Source: a virus. From it: 64,000 nt of DNA. The first letter of the stretch is position 1. The number at the start of each line of letters is the position of its first letter. The position numbers and the translations under genes are program-made. Below the pieces are notes generated by a model, which was given only the letters and a program-made list of their open reading frames with translations, was not told the DNA's origin and searched no databases. This document shows positions 41,002-51,200 of the stretch, piece after piece. The stretch spans positions 1 to 64,000 of IMG/VR virus record IMGVR_UViG_3300020229_000001. One strand, given 5' to 3'.

Positions 41002-43074
41002 TTACTCTTTTGAGGAAGTATTCCATCCGCCATCAGCGTTCCATCCGTTCTCAAACTGTGATGGCGCAGGTGCAGAGAAATACGAAGCGTGAAACCCGGG
41101 CACTTTGAAGTATGTCAGGGATCCAAAAGCTTCCTTTTTGGGGTGTTTTAACTCATCAAGGTTCGGAGGGATAAAGCTGTTGTTTTTCAACGCAATGTAA
41201 TCTTTAACAATCGGGTTTAGTTTCAAAAATTGCTCACGTTTATCTTTGGGCATTTCCCCCTTTAAAGTGCCAGTTGCGTCATCAAAATACTCACCTTTCA
41301 ATTTTGCGTGCTCAATCAATGCTTGCTCTAGATCTTTCCCTCCGAGTTGCTCTTTCAAGAACTCCTTTGTCTTCAGTAGCGGATATTTTACAGGCAACTT
41401 GATAGGCGAAATGTTTGGGTTTTCGCTTTTCAAAATAGACTCAATATTTGTCAACTGAGCGTTCACCTGATCCGCAGACGTGTTGTAAGTGTTAAGCATC
41501 AAATCTTGCATTGTGCGGACATCACGTTCATCAAGCGTAGCCCCAGAGTTCCAAAATTGCACTTTTTTGGCAATGCTCTGCCATCCGCTCAAACCTGAAA
41601 ATGCGTGTTTTGTTTCTTTGAATTGGGCTTCGGTAGGAGCTTTTCCAGAAGCAAATTGAGCAAACAAATCCATCATTTCTTGATGGACTGCCCCCAATGA
41701 TGCTTCAGCATTATTTTTACGAGCAATTTTATCTTCCGCCACGGCTGTAAGCATGCGCTGCATTGCGTCTTTACGAGTGTCCATCAACTTTGATGTCGGA
41801 TGCCTTTCGTAATTATTTGCCATTGCCGTCACTTTGGCTTCTCGGGAAATATCAAGGCGCTGCTGTTTCAATCCTTGAGTTGCAGCATGTTCTTCAACGG
41901 TGCGAATTTCGGCCCTGCGTTCTTTTGTCACATCTATGTAATCAACGTGAAAATAAGGAACTTGCGTGGTCGGATCTTTGGACACCGCCATAACCTCTCC
42001 AAAAGGATATTTCCTGTTGAATGTAAGCGCCTGAAGATTTGCTAAATCTTTTCTTTCTGGATAACGAGTCAGCATGTCTCGCTGATTAACTTTTTGAATG
42101 TCTGGTACTCTAGCCAAGGCCCCTTTTGGTTTTGAGTCTTCAGGCTGAAGTGATGGCTCTCCTAACATTCCCAATGCAGGCAGATATTTAACGGCATCAG
42201 TCTGGGAATTGTCTTTTTCCCCGGCAGGAGTTCCAAGTGCAGGAAGCTCTTCTTTTTTTGATTCTTCTTTTGGTTTTGGAGGTTCAAAAGTTGGTAGTGG
42301 CAAGCTTGAAAGCCTTCCCTTTTTGATAATTTCAGCCTCTTGCTCTGCTGGCGTTAATTCAACAGGAACCGCAATAGGAGCCGCCACAGGAATAACTTTA
42401 GGCGGAGCCGCTGTGGAAGCCACAGGAACAACCTTAGGTGGAGCGGCGATAGGAGCAACTGAAAGCGACATTGCAGGCCCACCCGTTGGGGCTCCGTTTA
42501 ATGTCATTGTTGGCATGCTTGGAATAAGAGGAGAAGCAGTGGCAATGCCTTGCAGTGCTCCAACTTGGTCAGTAGAAGATGCCTGCGGGAGCGGGAGCGG
42601 GTCAAGTGTGGGGGCAATGCGTGTGTTGGTTGCTCCAGTTGATGCATCACCTTGATCGCCTTCATCACCCCCAGCCCCAATAACCGGGTCTAAAGAAAAC
42701 TGTTGCTTTCCTTTCCCAGAAGAAACAGCGTCCACCCGGGCCATCGCCTCTTTGTGCATGTCCTCGTTTCGCTTTTCTTGAGCCGCCTGTTTCTGCTCTT
42801 GTAAAGCTTGCTGTCTCTCAGCTAACGCTGTCCTTTTGGCGTCTTTCTCTGCCGCATATCTGGCGCTGATTCCAGCCCCAATGGACTTGATTGCGCTCTC
42901 GATCCCTTGAGCAATGTAAGGCTTGCCTTCAGGAACCACCCATTGAGCACCTGCACTAATTTGAATTGGATTCTGACCAAATGACAACGGACGAATACCT
43001 GCCAGCGCATTATAATTAATGTTTGGCGTGGCTAATTGAATTGGAATTCCAGCGGTGTCGTAAAACAAAGGCAT
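41002..43074 (-). CDS. Putative internal virion protein
   Basis: A 690-residue protein from ATG 43074. It has a coiled-coil stretch (about 75-110), a long Pro/Ala/Val-rich low-complexity linker (about 130-330), and a helical C-terminal half. It directly precedes the giant polyvalent gene on the transcript, so the two are likely virion partners. Not recognised as a family. Confidence 0.6.
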   Translation of the reverse strand: MPLFYDTAGIPIQLATPNINYNALAGIRPLSFGQNPIQISAGAQWVVPEGKPYIAQGIESAIKSIGAGISARYAAEKDAKRTALAERQQALQEQKQAAQEKRNEDMHKEAMARVDAVSSGKGKQQFSLDPVIGAGGDEGDQGDASTGATNTRIAPTLDPLPLPQASSTDQVGALQGIATASPLIPSMPTMTLNGAPTGGPAMSLSVAPIAAPPKVVPVASTAAPPKVIPVAAPIAVPVELTPAEQEAEIIKKGRLSSLPLPTFEPPKPKEESKKEELPALGTPAGEKDNSQTDAVKYLPALGMLGEPSLQPEDSKPKGALARVPDIQKVNQRDMLTRYPERKDLANLQALTFNRKYPFGEVMAVSKDPTTQVPYFHVDYIDVTKERRAEIRTVEEHAATQGLKQQRLDISREAKVTAMANNYERHPTSKLMDTRKDAMQRMLTAVAEDKIARKNNAEASLGAVHQEMMDLFAQFASGKAPTEAQFKETKHAFSGLSGWQSIAKKVQFWNSGATLDERDVRTMQDLMLNTYNTSADQVNAQLTNIESILKSENPNISPIKLPVKYPLLKTKEFLKEQLGGKDLEQALIEHAKLKGEYFDDATGTLKGEMPKDKREQFLKLNPIVKDYIALKNNSFIPPNLDELKHPKKEAFGSLTYFKVPGFHASYFSAPAPSQFENGWNADGGWNTSSKE

Positions 43075-43075
43075 A

Positions 43076-43588
43076 CTAAGAGCCCCCAAAGGAGATTTGA
43101 CCTAAATTCGGGACTTGAAATTGTTTCACCTCGGGCGGGGTTGCCGTCATTTGGTTTGCCGCCCGGGCAGCTTGTGGGCCTTGAGACACTTGAGCTGCTT
43201 GCGGTGACATTCTTGGCGATTGGGTTGTAGCAGCGGGGGAAACGGGCGCTGCTGCCGCTCCGGGTGCTTTAAGCACGCTCGCGTTGGTTATGCCCTGAGG
43301 GGCAGAATATGCCGTTGGCTGCTGCACTGCTGGTGTTACTGAAGCGGAAGTAGAAGGTGATGCAGATGGCGCTGGAAGCCCTTGTGCAGGCTCTGTCTTT
43401 ACTGGGTGAGCATCTCCATACGCTTTGGTGAAATCACCGTAGCTCTGTCCTTTTGCGGGGGGAGGAGCGTCAGAGTGAGCCGCAGCAAACTCACGATTTT
43501 TTGTAAAATCCGAGCCAAAAGTAGCATTTAAAAAGTTGGTTCCACCTATTTTTTCAATAAAGTCAGGGTTTTTAAATTTTCCGCCCAT
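43076..43588 (-). CDS. Small virion protein with shared C-terminal motif (1)
   Basis: A 170-residue protein. An ordered N-terminus (GGKFKNPDFIEKIGG) is followed by a long Ala/Pro/Ser-rich linker, and it ends KQFQVPNLGQISFGGS. The last about 14 residues match the ends of the two next upstream genes. The FGG codons also provide a G-rich ribosome-binding sequence for the next gene. Function unknown. Confidence 0.62.
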   Translation of the reverse strand: MGGKFKNPDFIEKIGGTNFLNATFGSDFTKNREFAAAHSDAPPPAKGQSYGDFTKAYGDAHPVKTEPAQGLPAPSASPSTSASVTPAVQQPTAYSAPQGITNASVLKAPGAAAAPVSPAATTQSPRMSPQAAQVSQGPQAARAANQMTATPPEVKQFQVPNLGQISFGGS

Positions 43589-43590
43589 AA

Positions 43591-44148
43591 TTAAGATCCT
43601 CCAAAGGTTAAGCCCGAAATGCTCGGGAGACGAAAGTTGCTCTGCTCTTGCGCTTGTTGTGTAAGAAAAGCTCCACCGCCACCCGGCTTATTATAAACTG
43701 GAGCATTTTTTACTGCTTTTGTCATGGAAGTTGGTGCGCTAAAATTAGTTGGCGACCCATCGCTCGTAGACATTGGTCCCACAGCTTGCATTGGTCCCAC
43801 AGCTTGACTAGCTGTTGTATCTGGAGCAGTTGCCGTAACTGGTCCGCCAAGGGTAGCCTGCCCAACAATGTTTGGATGCTGAATGTCATAAAGTTTTTTT
43901 GCCTGAACGTCAGAGGCTGCTTTTGCTTGAGCATCCGCATTAGCTGCGGCCAAGCTATTTGCCTTCATTAAGTTAAGCCCTACGCCCGCAGAAACAAGTC
44001 CAATTGGCCCCATGAACGGGGCAGTGGCAACCAGTACTGGAGCAAGTTCTTTTGGAACCGCTTTAGTAAATTCTTTTGGAACAGCCTTGGCTATTTCATT
44101 GGGAATCATTTTTGCAACGGCACGAAATCCAGATGACAACCAGCTCAT
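43591..44148 (-). CDS. Small virion protein with shared C-terminal motif (2)
   Basis: A 185-residue protein from ATG 44148 (GGAGG upstream). The N-terminus has repeated AVPKE motifs and a hydrophobic stretch (LVATAPFMGPIGLVSAGVGL), followed by an Ala/Gln helix and a Thr/Ala-rich linker with a short tandem QAVGPM repeat. It ends SNFRLPSISGLTFGGS, the shared motif. Possibly membrane-active during injection; unproven. Confidence 0.62.
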   Translation of the reverse strand: MSWLSSGFRAVAKMIPNEIAKAVPKEFTKAVPKELAPVLVATAPFMGPIGLVSAGVGLNLMKANSLAAANADAQAKAASDVQAKKLYDIQHPNIVGQATLGGPVTATAPDTTASQAVGPMQAVGPMSTSDGSPTNFSAPTSMTKAVKNAPVYNKPGGGGAFLTQQAQEQSNFRLPSISGLTFGGS

Positions 44149-44149
44149 A

Positions 44150-44632
44150 TTATATTCCTCCAAAAGTTACTCCAGTCGTGCGGGGCATCTGGAATTGTGA
44201 TTGCTTAGAATTGGGCATAGCTGGGTTTACTGGGCTCAAGTTGCTTCCAGCAAGATTGGCCGCAGTCCGGGGTAGATAGTATGCCGCTGCGCTTAAATTA
44301 GATAGCTTGGCTTGATTTAAGGCATTAACGTCAATTGCGCCACCAGTAATGGCGGACCCAGCCATTCCCGCCTGAGCTGCCGCCGCCTGTGAGGCAGTAG
44401 AATCTTTTGCCTTCTGATAAGCCTGCGCTCGAAGGAGGCTTTGTTGCGCCTGAGAATTACTCTGGTTCATGCCTAGCTGCGCTGCGTTATTTTGAGCGTC
44501 AATCATGGCTCTGCGCTGGGCTTCCGCTGCATCCTGCGCTGCTGCCCCCTGTTGTTGGCGCATCAATTCAATCTGCGCGATCATCGGAGTGTAATCAGGA
44601 GGTGGTGGTGCTGAGTAATGTGATCCGCCCAT
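44150..44632 (-). CDS. Small virion protein with shared C-terminal motif (3)
   Basis: A 160-residue Ala/Gln-rich helical protein (AAQDAAEAQRRAMIDAQNNA). It ends SQFQMPRTTGVTFGGI, matching the two following genes. The GGAGGA that encodes Gly-Gly in this tag also acts as the Shine-Dalgarno of the next gene. Function unknown. Confidence 0.62.
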   Translation of the reverse strand: MGGSHYSAPPPPDYTPMIAQIELMRQQQGAAAQDAAEAQRRAMIDAQNNAAQLGMNQSNSQAQQSLLRAQAYQKAKDSTASQAAAAQAGMAGSAITGGAIDVNALNQAKLSNLSAAAYYLPRTAANLAGSNLSPVNPAMPNSKQSQFQMPRTTGVTFGGI

Positions 44633-44638
44633 AATTTG

Positions 44639-45472
44639 TTATTTCTTAAATAGCCCGGGATTGCCAGCAAATCCTCCTGCAATTGACCCTGCCGCGCCAA
44701 TACCAGCCCCAACAAGAGCATTGCTTTGATCTGCGTTATGCTGCGCCCCTTGGAGCATAGCCTGTTGGTAGTTCTGCCAGTCTTTTTTGTTAGCTTCCGC
44801 CGCTTGATTGGTAGAAGACATCATCTGATTAATCCAGTCTGTCGTTGTCTGAGCAGCGCCTTGCGTGCGCCCCAGCATCGCTTCTTGAAATCCAGCCCGC
44901 TGTTGCATTCCCTGAGCTTTAGCGGCCTGCTGTGCGCCCAGAATCGAACCAACATCAATGCCTGCGGTGGGTGCTGGATTGCCACCAAGATAAGCTTGCG
45001 CCCGATCTAGATTTGCCCGTCGCATTGCCATCCCTTCGAGCGTTCCAGCGTCGTAGAGCGCCGACTTGCCAACCGTGGAATCAGCCATCCCAGAACCAAG
45101 ATATTTGGCTAACCCCGCACGTTTTGCCCATTGATCCATTTGTTTCTGCCAGTTCCCGGGCGAGAGGTCTTCCTGCATTGCGGCTGGCAGTGACTGGCGC
45201 AACGCTGCCATTTCTGGGTTGGTCTGCTTTTCAAGCTCCTTCGACTTAAAGGAGTTAATTGCAGCAATTTCGCCAGCTTGCGTTGACATGCCATCCTGCC
45301 CCCAGATGTCAGGAGTCCAGCTTTCCAAAGGCATGTTAGCAGCAAAGCCAAGCAGCCTGTTTTGTTGGGCCATCTGTTGGGTGCCCAGAGCCGACTGCAT
45401 GCCAAGTTGCGCCGCCGAAAGGGCAGGATCTGGGCGAGTGATAAAAGCTGAAGGGTCAACGGAAGATCCCAT
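44639..45472 (-). CDS. Putative internal virion protein
   Basis: A 277-residue Gln/Ala/Met-rich helical protein (LGMQSALGTQQMAQQNRLLG) ending in a Gly/Ala stretch (GAGIGAAGSIAGGFAGNP) that could insert in a membrane. The composition and location with other tail-proximal genes resemble ejection proteins of podoviruses. Not recognised by motif. Confidence 0.58.
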   Translation of the reverse strand: MGSSVDPSAFITRPDPALSAAQLGMQSALGTQQMAQQNRLLGFAANMPLESWTPDIWGQDGMSTQAGEIAAINSFKSKELEKQTNPEMAALRQSLPAAMQEDLSPGNWQKQMDQWAKRAGLAKYLGSGMADSTVGKSALYDAGTLEGMAMRRANLDRAQAYLGGNPAPTAGIDVGSILGAQQAAKAQGMQQRAGFQEAMLGRTQGAAQTTTDWINQMMSSTNQAAEANKKDWQNYQQAMLQGAQHNADQSNALVGAGIGAAGSIAGGFAGNPGLFKK

Positions 45473-45476
45473 AGTT

Positions 45477-45866
45477 TTAAAAGGTAGGATAGTACAATTC
45501 TCTGTTAAGTCTAGTTAATCCAAGTTTTTTCATTATGTCTTCTGAAAAATTGCCGATTCCATTGTTGTTGTTGGACGGAACTGCAATGTAGCCCGGATTG
45601 CCTGATAGTTGAGAGTGTGTTTTCCAGTCATTCATCACCTGAACAACGTCCCTTGGCTTAGTGTGTTCAGGGTGGAACGCTGGGTATGCTGTTGGGATAA
45701 AGACCTGATCAATGTATCCAAACAAGCGCCCATTTTTGTAATTTGCATAAACCACAATGTTTGGATGTGGCGTTATGACGTGGTTAAACGATTTTGCAAA
45801 CTCTTGAAGTTCAGAGAATTCAGGAGTTCCGTCTTGTGTTTTTCTGTAATGGATGGAATTTATCAT
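45477..45866 (-). CDS. GNAT-acetyltransferase-like protein
   Basis: A 129-residue protein from ATG 45866. A beta-rich core (NIVVYANYKNGRLFGYIDQVF) is followed by a helix, and it ends NFSEDIMKKLGLTRLNRELYY, the C-terminal pattern of GNAT enzymes. The acetyl-CoA loop is weak, so activity is uncertain. Phages carry similar genes near tail loci. Confidence 0.48.
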   Translation of the reverse strand: MINSIHYRKTQDGTPEFSELQEFAKSFNHVITPHPNIVVYANYKNGRLFGYIDQVFIPTAYPAFHPEHTKPRDVVQVMNDWKTHSQLSGNPGYIAVPSNNNNGIGNFSEDIMKKLGLTRLNRELYYPTF

Positions 45867-45867
45867 T

Positions 45868-46113
45868 TTATGGGAATAATTGAACACTTACCGTTTCGTC
45901 AGCGATAGAAATGTTCTTGGTTGCTTCGTAAGCTATGACTTGCGCCCGTTGTGTGGAATTTCCGCAAACTACGCACGGGACACACCCAGAGCCAACGCCA
46001 CTTATTAGCGGAATACTGGAATACAAGGGGATAATTCCATCATTGCCATATGGAGAGACAAATTTGTTTGGAAAAACCGAAACCGCCGTTGATGCCGATT
46101 TAATGGATGGCAT
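45868..46113 (-). CDS. Small hypothetical protein with CVPC motif
   Basis: An 81-residue protein from ATG 46113. SGCVPCVVCGNSTQ holds three Cys (C..C..C); the N- and C-terminal parts are beta-rich. One base separates it from the nozzle-like gene. It may bind metal or form disulfides. Not recognised. Confidence 0.52.
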   Translation of the reverse strand: MPSIKSASTAVSVFPNKFVSPYGNDGIIPLYSSIPLISGVGSGCVPCVVCGNSTQRAQVIAYEATKNISIADETVSVQLFP

Positions 46114-46114
46114 A

Positions 46115-48256
46115 TTATGCGATTGGAGGGTGAAGCGCCCTATATTGTTGCGCAGCCAACTGCGCTTCTGCTGTTGCTTTTGCAAGCGCAATAGCGTCAG
46201 CGTCAGCCTGTGAAATGTACGACGTTGCTGTAGCGGTGGCTGTGGCAACGGCATTTCCGCGCCTCCCCGAAATGGCACCGACTTGAACGGAGGCTGTTTT
46301 TGTAGCGGTCCAAACCATCCTTTGGCTGTTTGGATTTTCTTGCGGGGCAGGAGCCAGTGAAACCAGTGTTGTTGCCCCCGTTTCGCCTAAAACACAGAAT
46401 TGCGTCTCGTTGAAAGTTACCTGACCAGTAGAGCGGTCTTGGAACGGATCTTGATACATGCGAAGGGCCTCGACACCAAGGCCGCCGCACCACTCGATTA
46501 AAAGCGAAAACGCCTTGTCAATATTAAGCAAAAAGTTGCTTTCGCAGCTCTTTTCCGTTGAATTTGGTTGCACGGATTCCGTGATAAGCCTGCGGTGTTG
46601 AGTTTGAAGAAACCCAAATTTATCAATGTTATTTGATTCGTAGCTTGTCTCGTACTCGTAACCTTCCGTGGCGGCTAAGATGCGAGTGCTTAAAATAGGT
46701 TGGTAAGTACCCTTGCTGCCTCTGTAACTAATCTTAACGTCAACAGTCCCTGCAATTTGACCGCAATCAACTTCAGCGTAGGCCAACTGCTTTAAGTCCA
46801 TGCTGTCTCCGAGCAGCGCTGTTTCCATCTGGCAGTAAATTCGATTCACCAAAGTGGTTGTGCTGCCATCCTCGTTGATATTTAGGTAAGTGTCATACCT
46901 TTCTGGCACAAATGCTTCCCAAAGGTGGATGTGCGAGCCGTCGTTTGTACGCCCGTAATCTACCGAAAACGCAAAGATCCTCGGCGCACTCGTGACAACC
47001 CCAGAAACCCACTCAATAGGGCGAATCCCTGTCCAGACTCCGGCCCAAGCAGGGTTCCTAGCTTGGTTCCACTCGGCGGCGGCGGCATAATCGAGCATCA
47101 TCGTTACCGAGTTGACGGGCTCAAGGTAAGGTATTGAGCAAAGTAGGTAATTTTCAAACGAGGCAGAACAAATGCCAGACAAGTTGGACGACATAAGCCG
47201 TTTGGCCTTTGCCATCTCCACATCCTTGTACAGCACCTGCGACGAAAGATAACTGCTAGCGGCAACGTCCGCGCTTACAAGCCCACCTTGCGAGTACCAC
47301 CACATCATCCCGGCTTGGAACGCAATGCTTTTCCCAGCAATGCACCCCACAGTGGGGTAGAGGACGTTCTGAAAGTTCGCGGTAGTCGCCCACTGCGCTC
47401 GGTCAAGAATCCCAGACGCTAGCGAATAGGTTGAACGGTCAGTCCAGACGTAGAGTCGAGAGTCGTTATTCTGCCCGACATAGTCCTGCATGGCGGTAAT
47501 TCTACGCGGGACCGAAAAATCACCTCTACCCGATCCAATCGTGCGTTCAATCCAACTGAGGGGATCGCCAAGATCTGACGCTGAAATAATATTTCCAGAC
47601 GCAACCCAAAGGCGGTTTCCGGAAAATGCCATCCAATAGCCGATTGGAATGTCTTTTAATTGCGTTCCAGTTTGGTCTGAGCCATCCCAAACACCAGCAT
47701 ATCGCACTCCATCTTGAACAACGATAATTCGATGCGCGGGCGTGATTGAGAAGTCGCCGCCAGACGAGATGGTTGCTGTCTTGGTAGCAGTTACGAAATT
47801 GACCCGTTCAACATTAGGGTCTAAAGAGATGCCTGCCAGCAGGTAGTCGTTCCAGTTCTTGGGCTGAACCAGCGGGAATGGGCAGTAATAAACCTTGCCA
47901 TCGACGGAAAACACAATGTAGGGCAACTCGGACTCCTCAGACTGACCACCTTCAGGCGTGTAGATTGTAGCGACCTGCGAAATCTCTACACCATAAAGAT
48001 TTGTGTACGTTGAACTCGCCTTGTACTGCTTGTTGGAATTAAAAAGTATTCCGCCTTGGAAGTTGCCACTTGGAAGCGAAAGCCGCATGGCAAACCCCGG
48101 GCGAGTTTGAACAATACCTCCGCGAACGGTAACATTTTGCCCCCATTTAAACTGGTCCTCTGGCAGGGTCCACGGGTTGCGAACTGAGTTAACTCCATGC
48201 GTCCACCCAGCGGAAACCTTATTGAGCCGCCCAGAAGTAATATTTGGGCTTTTCAT
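46115..48256 (-). CDS. Beta-propeller-like tail nozzle protein
   Basis: A 713-residue protein. It starts with GWTHGVNSVRNPWTLPEDQFKWGQNVTVRGG and contains repeated blade-like units: GVRYAGVWDG, GYWMAFSGNRLWVASGN, SDLGDPLSW, DSRLYVWTDRSTYSLAS. These fit tail tubular B or stabilisation-type nozzle proteins of podoviruses. Near the C-terminus there is a coiled or Ala-rich tail (TATATSYISQADADAIALAK). It sits just after the adaptor-like gene, the order seen in podoviruses. Confidence 0.72.
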   Translation of the reverse strand: MKSPNITSGRLNKVSAGWTHGVNSVRNPWTLPEDQFKWGQNVTVRGGIVQTRPGFAMRLSLPSGNFQGGILFNSNKQYKASSTYTNLYGVEISQVATIYTPEGGQSEESELPYIVFSVDGKVYYCPFPLVQPKNWNDYLLAGISLDPNVERVNFVTATKTATISSGGDFSITPAHRIIVVQDGVRYAGVWDGSDQTGTQLKDIPIGYWMAFSGNRLWVASGNIISASDLGDPLSWIERTIGSGRGDFSVPRRITAMQDYVGQNNDSRLYVWTDRSTYSLASGILDRAQWATTANFQNVLYPTVGCIAGKSIAFQAGMMWWYSQGGLVSADVAASSYLSSQVLYKDVEMAKAKRLMSSNLSGICSASFENYLLCSIPYLEPVNSVTMMLDYAAAAEWNQARNPAWAGVWTGIRPIEWVSGVVTSAPRIFAFSVDYGRTNDGSHIHLWEAFVPERYDTYLNINEDGSTTTLVNRIYCQMETALLGDSMDLKQLAYAEVDCGQIAGTVDVKISYRGSKGTYQPILSTRILAATEGYEYETSYESNNIDKFGFLQTQHRRLITESVQPNSTEKSCESNFLLNIDKAFSLLIEWCGGLGVEALRMYQDPFQDRSTGQVTFNETQFCVLGETGATTLVSLAPAPQENPNSQRMVWTATKTASVQVGAISGRRGNAVATATATATSYISQADADAIALAKATAEAQLAAQQYRALHPPIA

Positions 48257-48257
48257 A

Positions 48258-51200
48258 CTAGAACATTACGCAATCGGTTCCATCTCCGTATGTTATGTTG
48301 TTTATCTGCGGAGGTTGCATGGCATGCCCGTCCATTGAATCGCTTTCGCTGCGCAAATACATAACGGATGCCTGCCAATACTTTTGCGCTTGATCAAGAA
48401 AGTCTTTGTCTTCCAAATCAACCGCATGAACGCCAGCAATAATTGCGCGGGCGTTTTCAAGCGGAATGTAGTCGTAAACACTCGTGATTTCAGGGCACTT
48501 TACGCGATAAATCAAGCGAACCCACGCGGATTGCTGGCCAATGCGAATGCGCCGATACTTTGGGTTGGTCTCGGACGGGTGATACTGCCCGATCAGCGCC
48601 ATATCGTTTGAGCGCCCATAATCAAAAGCGTAGAGCGAAACATAGCCAATCGTTAGTGGCTTTTCAATGTGTTGCACTGACTTCACTAAAATTGGATCAA
48701 GGATGGAATCGATGTAGAAAATGGAATCGATAGTGTCCCCAGTGCTCAGAAAGTCTATTCTTCCAGTGATGCTGGATGTTGTGGTTGCATGTGGCTTGGT
48801 GTCATACAGCTCCACAAAATTATCTCCAATAGCCCGGGCGTAATAAGTCGAAGAGTCAGACAATGGAACGGGAAGCGTGTCGCCCTGATTTGCCCGAACC
48901 AGAACTTGATCCCCCGTGTTTAAAATAGAATTTCCTGCAATTACTGCCGTGGATGGCTCGACTGTAAAATCGCGAGAAATATCAAGCGACAAATACCCCT
49001 CGCCAAGATTAGTAAAAACAATCGGCGTTCCGTTTTGTAAGGTTATTGAAACTTTTCCCTTTATTACAGACAACAAGTATACAGTCGATGCACTCAAAGG
49101 CGCAGGCAATACTCCCGTGGTTGAAGAAAACTTCACCCTCATGCCCGATAACAGGTAAGTCAAGTACGATGGGATAATTTCGTTGTTTGCAACTATTCCA
49201 CCACTGCGAGCGCCATAAGCGTAATACGCTTGCCCAGCTCCAAGTTCTTGGACTTGCAATAAGACAGTGGCACCAGAATCCGTGTAAACTCCTGCGCTAA
49301 AATTACTTACTGCCTTTAGGTAATACGTTTGCGCTACACTTGATGGTGGTGAAGTTATTGGCAACTCGTAATCTGTTTGCAACCTTACTGGAAGGACAGT
49401 GGTGATTGCAGAAAAGTCTCCATTCCAATAATTAGTAAATCCAATCGCGAATGTTCTGGAAATAACCAAGTACAAAGTGCCACTTCCAGTTGACGTTACG
49501 TTTACGTCCGTAAAATCAGCATTTTTGACGGTGAACGAGTTTCCAGAAGACGGATTTTCAGCCCGATACGACTGCCCCTGCACGAGAGGAATCGGAAGCG
49601 TTCCAGTGGACGAGAATTGAATAAAAACACCAGTGGACGGCAACACGGAAACCGTAGGCGCTGTAGTATATCCTGTGCCTTCAGTAACGACATTTACATT
49701 TGTCACAACGCCAGTGTATTCAAACGAGAATGTTGCCCCTCCTCCCCCTGCGGGAGAGAAAGAAATTTGCGGGTTACTGTAGCCGTATCCGTAATTAGTG
49801 ATTGTTATTCCCGTGATCTTTCCAGCGGAGACGGCGACTGACGCAGTTGCGCCAGTTCCAGTTCCGCTAGATCCGTCCGTGATGAGAGCGGTCAAAGAAG
49901 ACGAATATCCAGAACCCTGCGTAAGTACGTTAATTTTACCGATCCCAAATTGATCCAGCACCGCAGTTGCGCTAGCGCCTGTTCCGCCTCCGCCAGAGAT
50001 GTTGACGGCAGGGACGTTCTGGTATCCAGATCCGCCATTTTCAACAACGTACTCGGATACAAATGACGTTGTGATGGTGCTAGATGCCGTTGCCGTTTTA
50101 GGAAGGCTGCTTGAGAACGTAATTGCGGGCGTTGAGCCTCCTGTCATCACGCTAATCGACGTTATTGTCACCCCCGTTGGAGGCGTAATTACAATTGTAT
50201 CGTTGGATGTTGGAGAAACGGCGGCGGAATAACCTCCAACCGTAATTAAAGGAGCCAAACCAGCGGCAACTGTGGAAACGGACGGGGCAGCGGGGGTATT
50301 GGTAAATGTAGCAGACAACAAATTTGTAGCTAACCCATTGACTGTAAGTGAAGTTACGGTTGCGTTTTGTACGCCCGGGCTAGCAATTGTGAGCTGCGGC
50401 TTTAGCTGCTGCGGGGCGCTAATGGTCACTCGTGGCGGATACAGGTAGCCCTGTCCTGACGAAGTGATGTTAATCCCGTTTACAGAACCCGTAATAGAGT
50501 TTACGGACAAAGAAGCCGCTGCATCCGATCCATATGGCAAAAGTGTAACTCCAGTGATTGTGCCGCTTCCATTGAGAACCAAGGACGCTTTTGCGTGGAA
50601 TCCGCCAGTCGAAAGACCACCAATAAAAACAACCTTTGGTAAATTTGCGACCGTGTAGCCCAATCCGCCGCTGTTAATTTGTATTGAAGCCACATAACTA
50701 AATCCAGTGGCTACGTCAGTGCCAAGGATTGCTTGGAGCGATGCCGCTGTCGTATATGTGCCGCCCACAAGAGACAAATTTGGAGCGGCTGCGTACTTGT
50801 ATCCTCCAATGTCTGAAATTGTGGCCGTTGCCGTTGTGTAGCCTGCGCCCCCAGTCACCAACGTCATCAACGTGATTGGCCCGGAAACGCGAGCTGTGAT
50901 AAGAGCACCTGACCCAGTTGCAGGCGGAAGCGTCAAACCAGAAACGGAAATGTTATTTTTAGTTCCGGGCGATGCTGTTGCCGTTAAAAGTTTAGCAATA
51001 CTGTTCTGGCCAGACCCCGCCGTAGTCAACGCAATTGGGCTAGACCCACTCAGTGCATCCGAGTAACTGTTATGTAATGTAACCGCTGGAAGTAATTCAT
51101 CTGGCAACACATACACATAATAATTCTGGCCAATAATTAACGGCTGAGGAAGGGTGCCTCCAGCAGTATTTGCTTGAACTATGTCCCCAGAGGAGTAATT

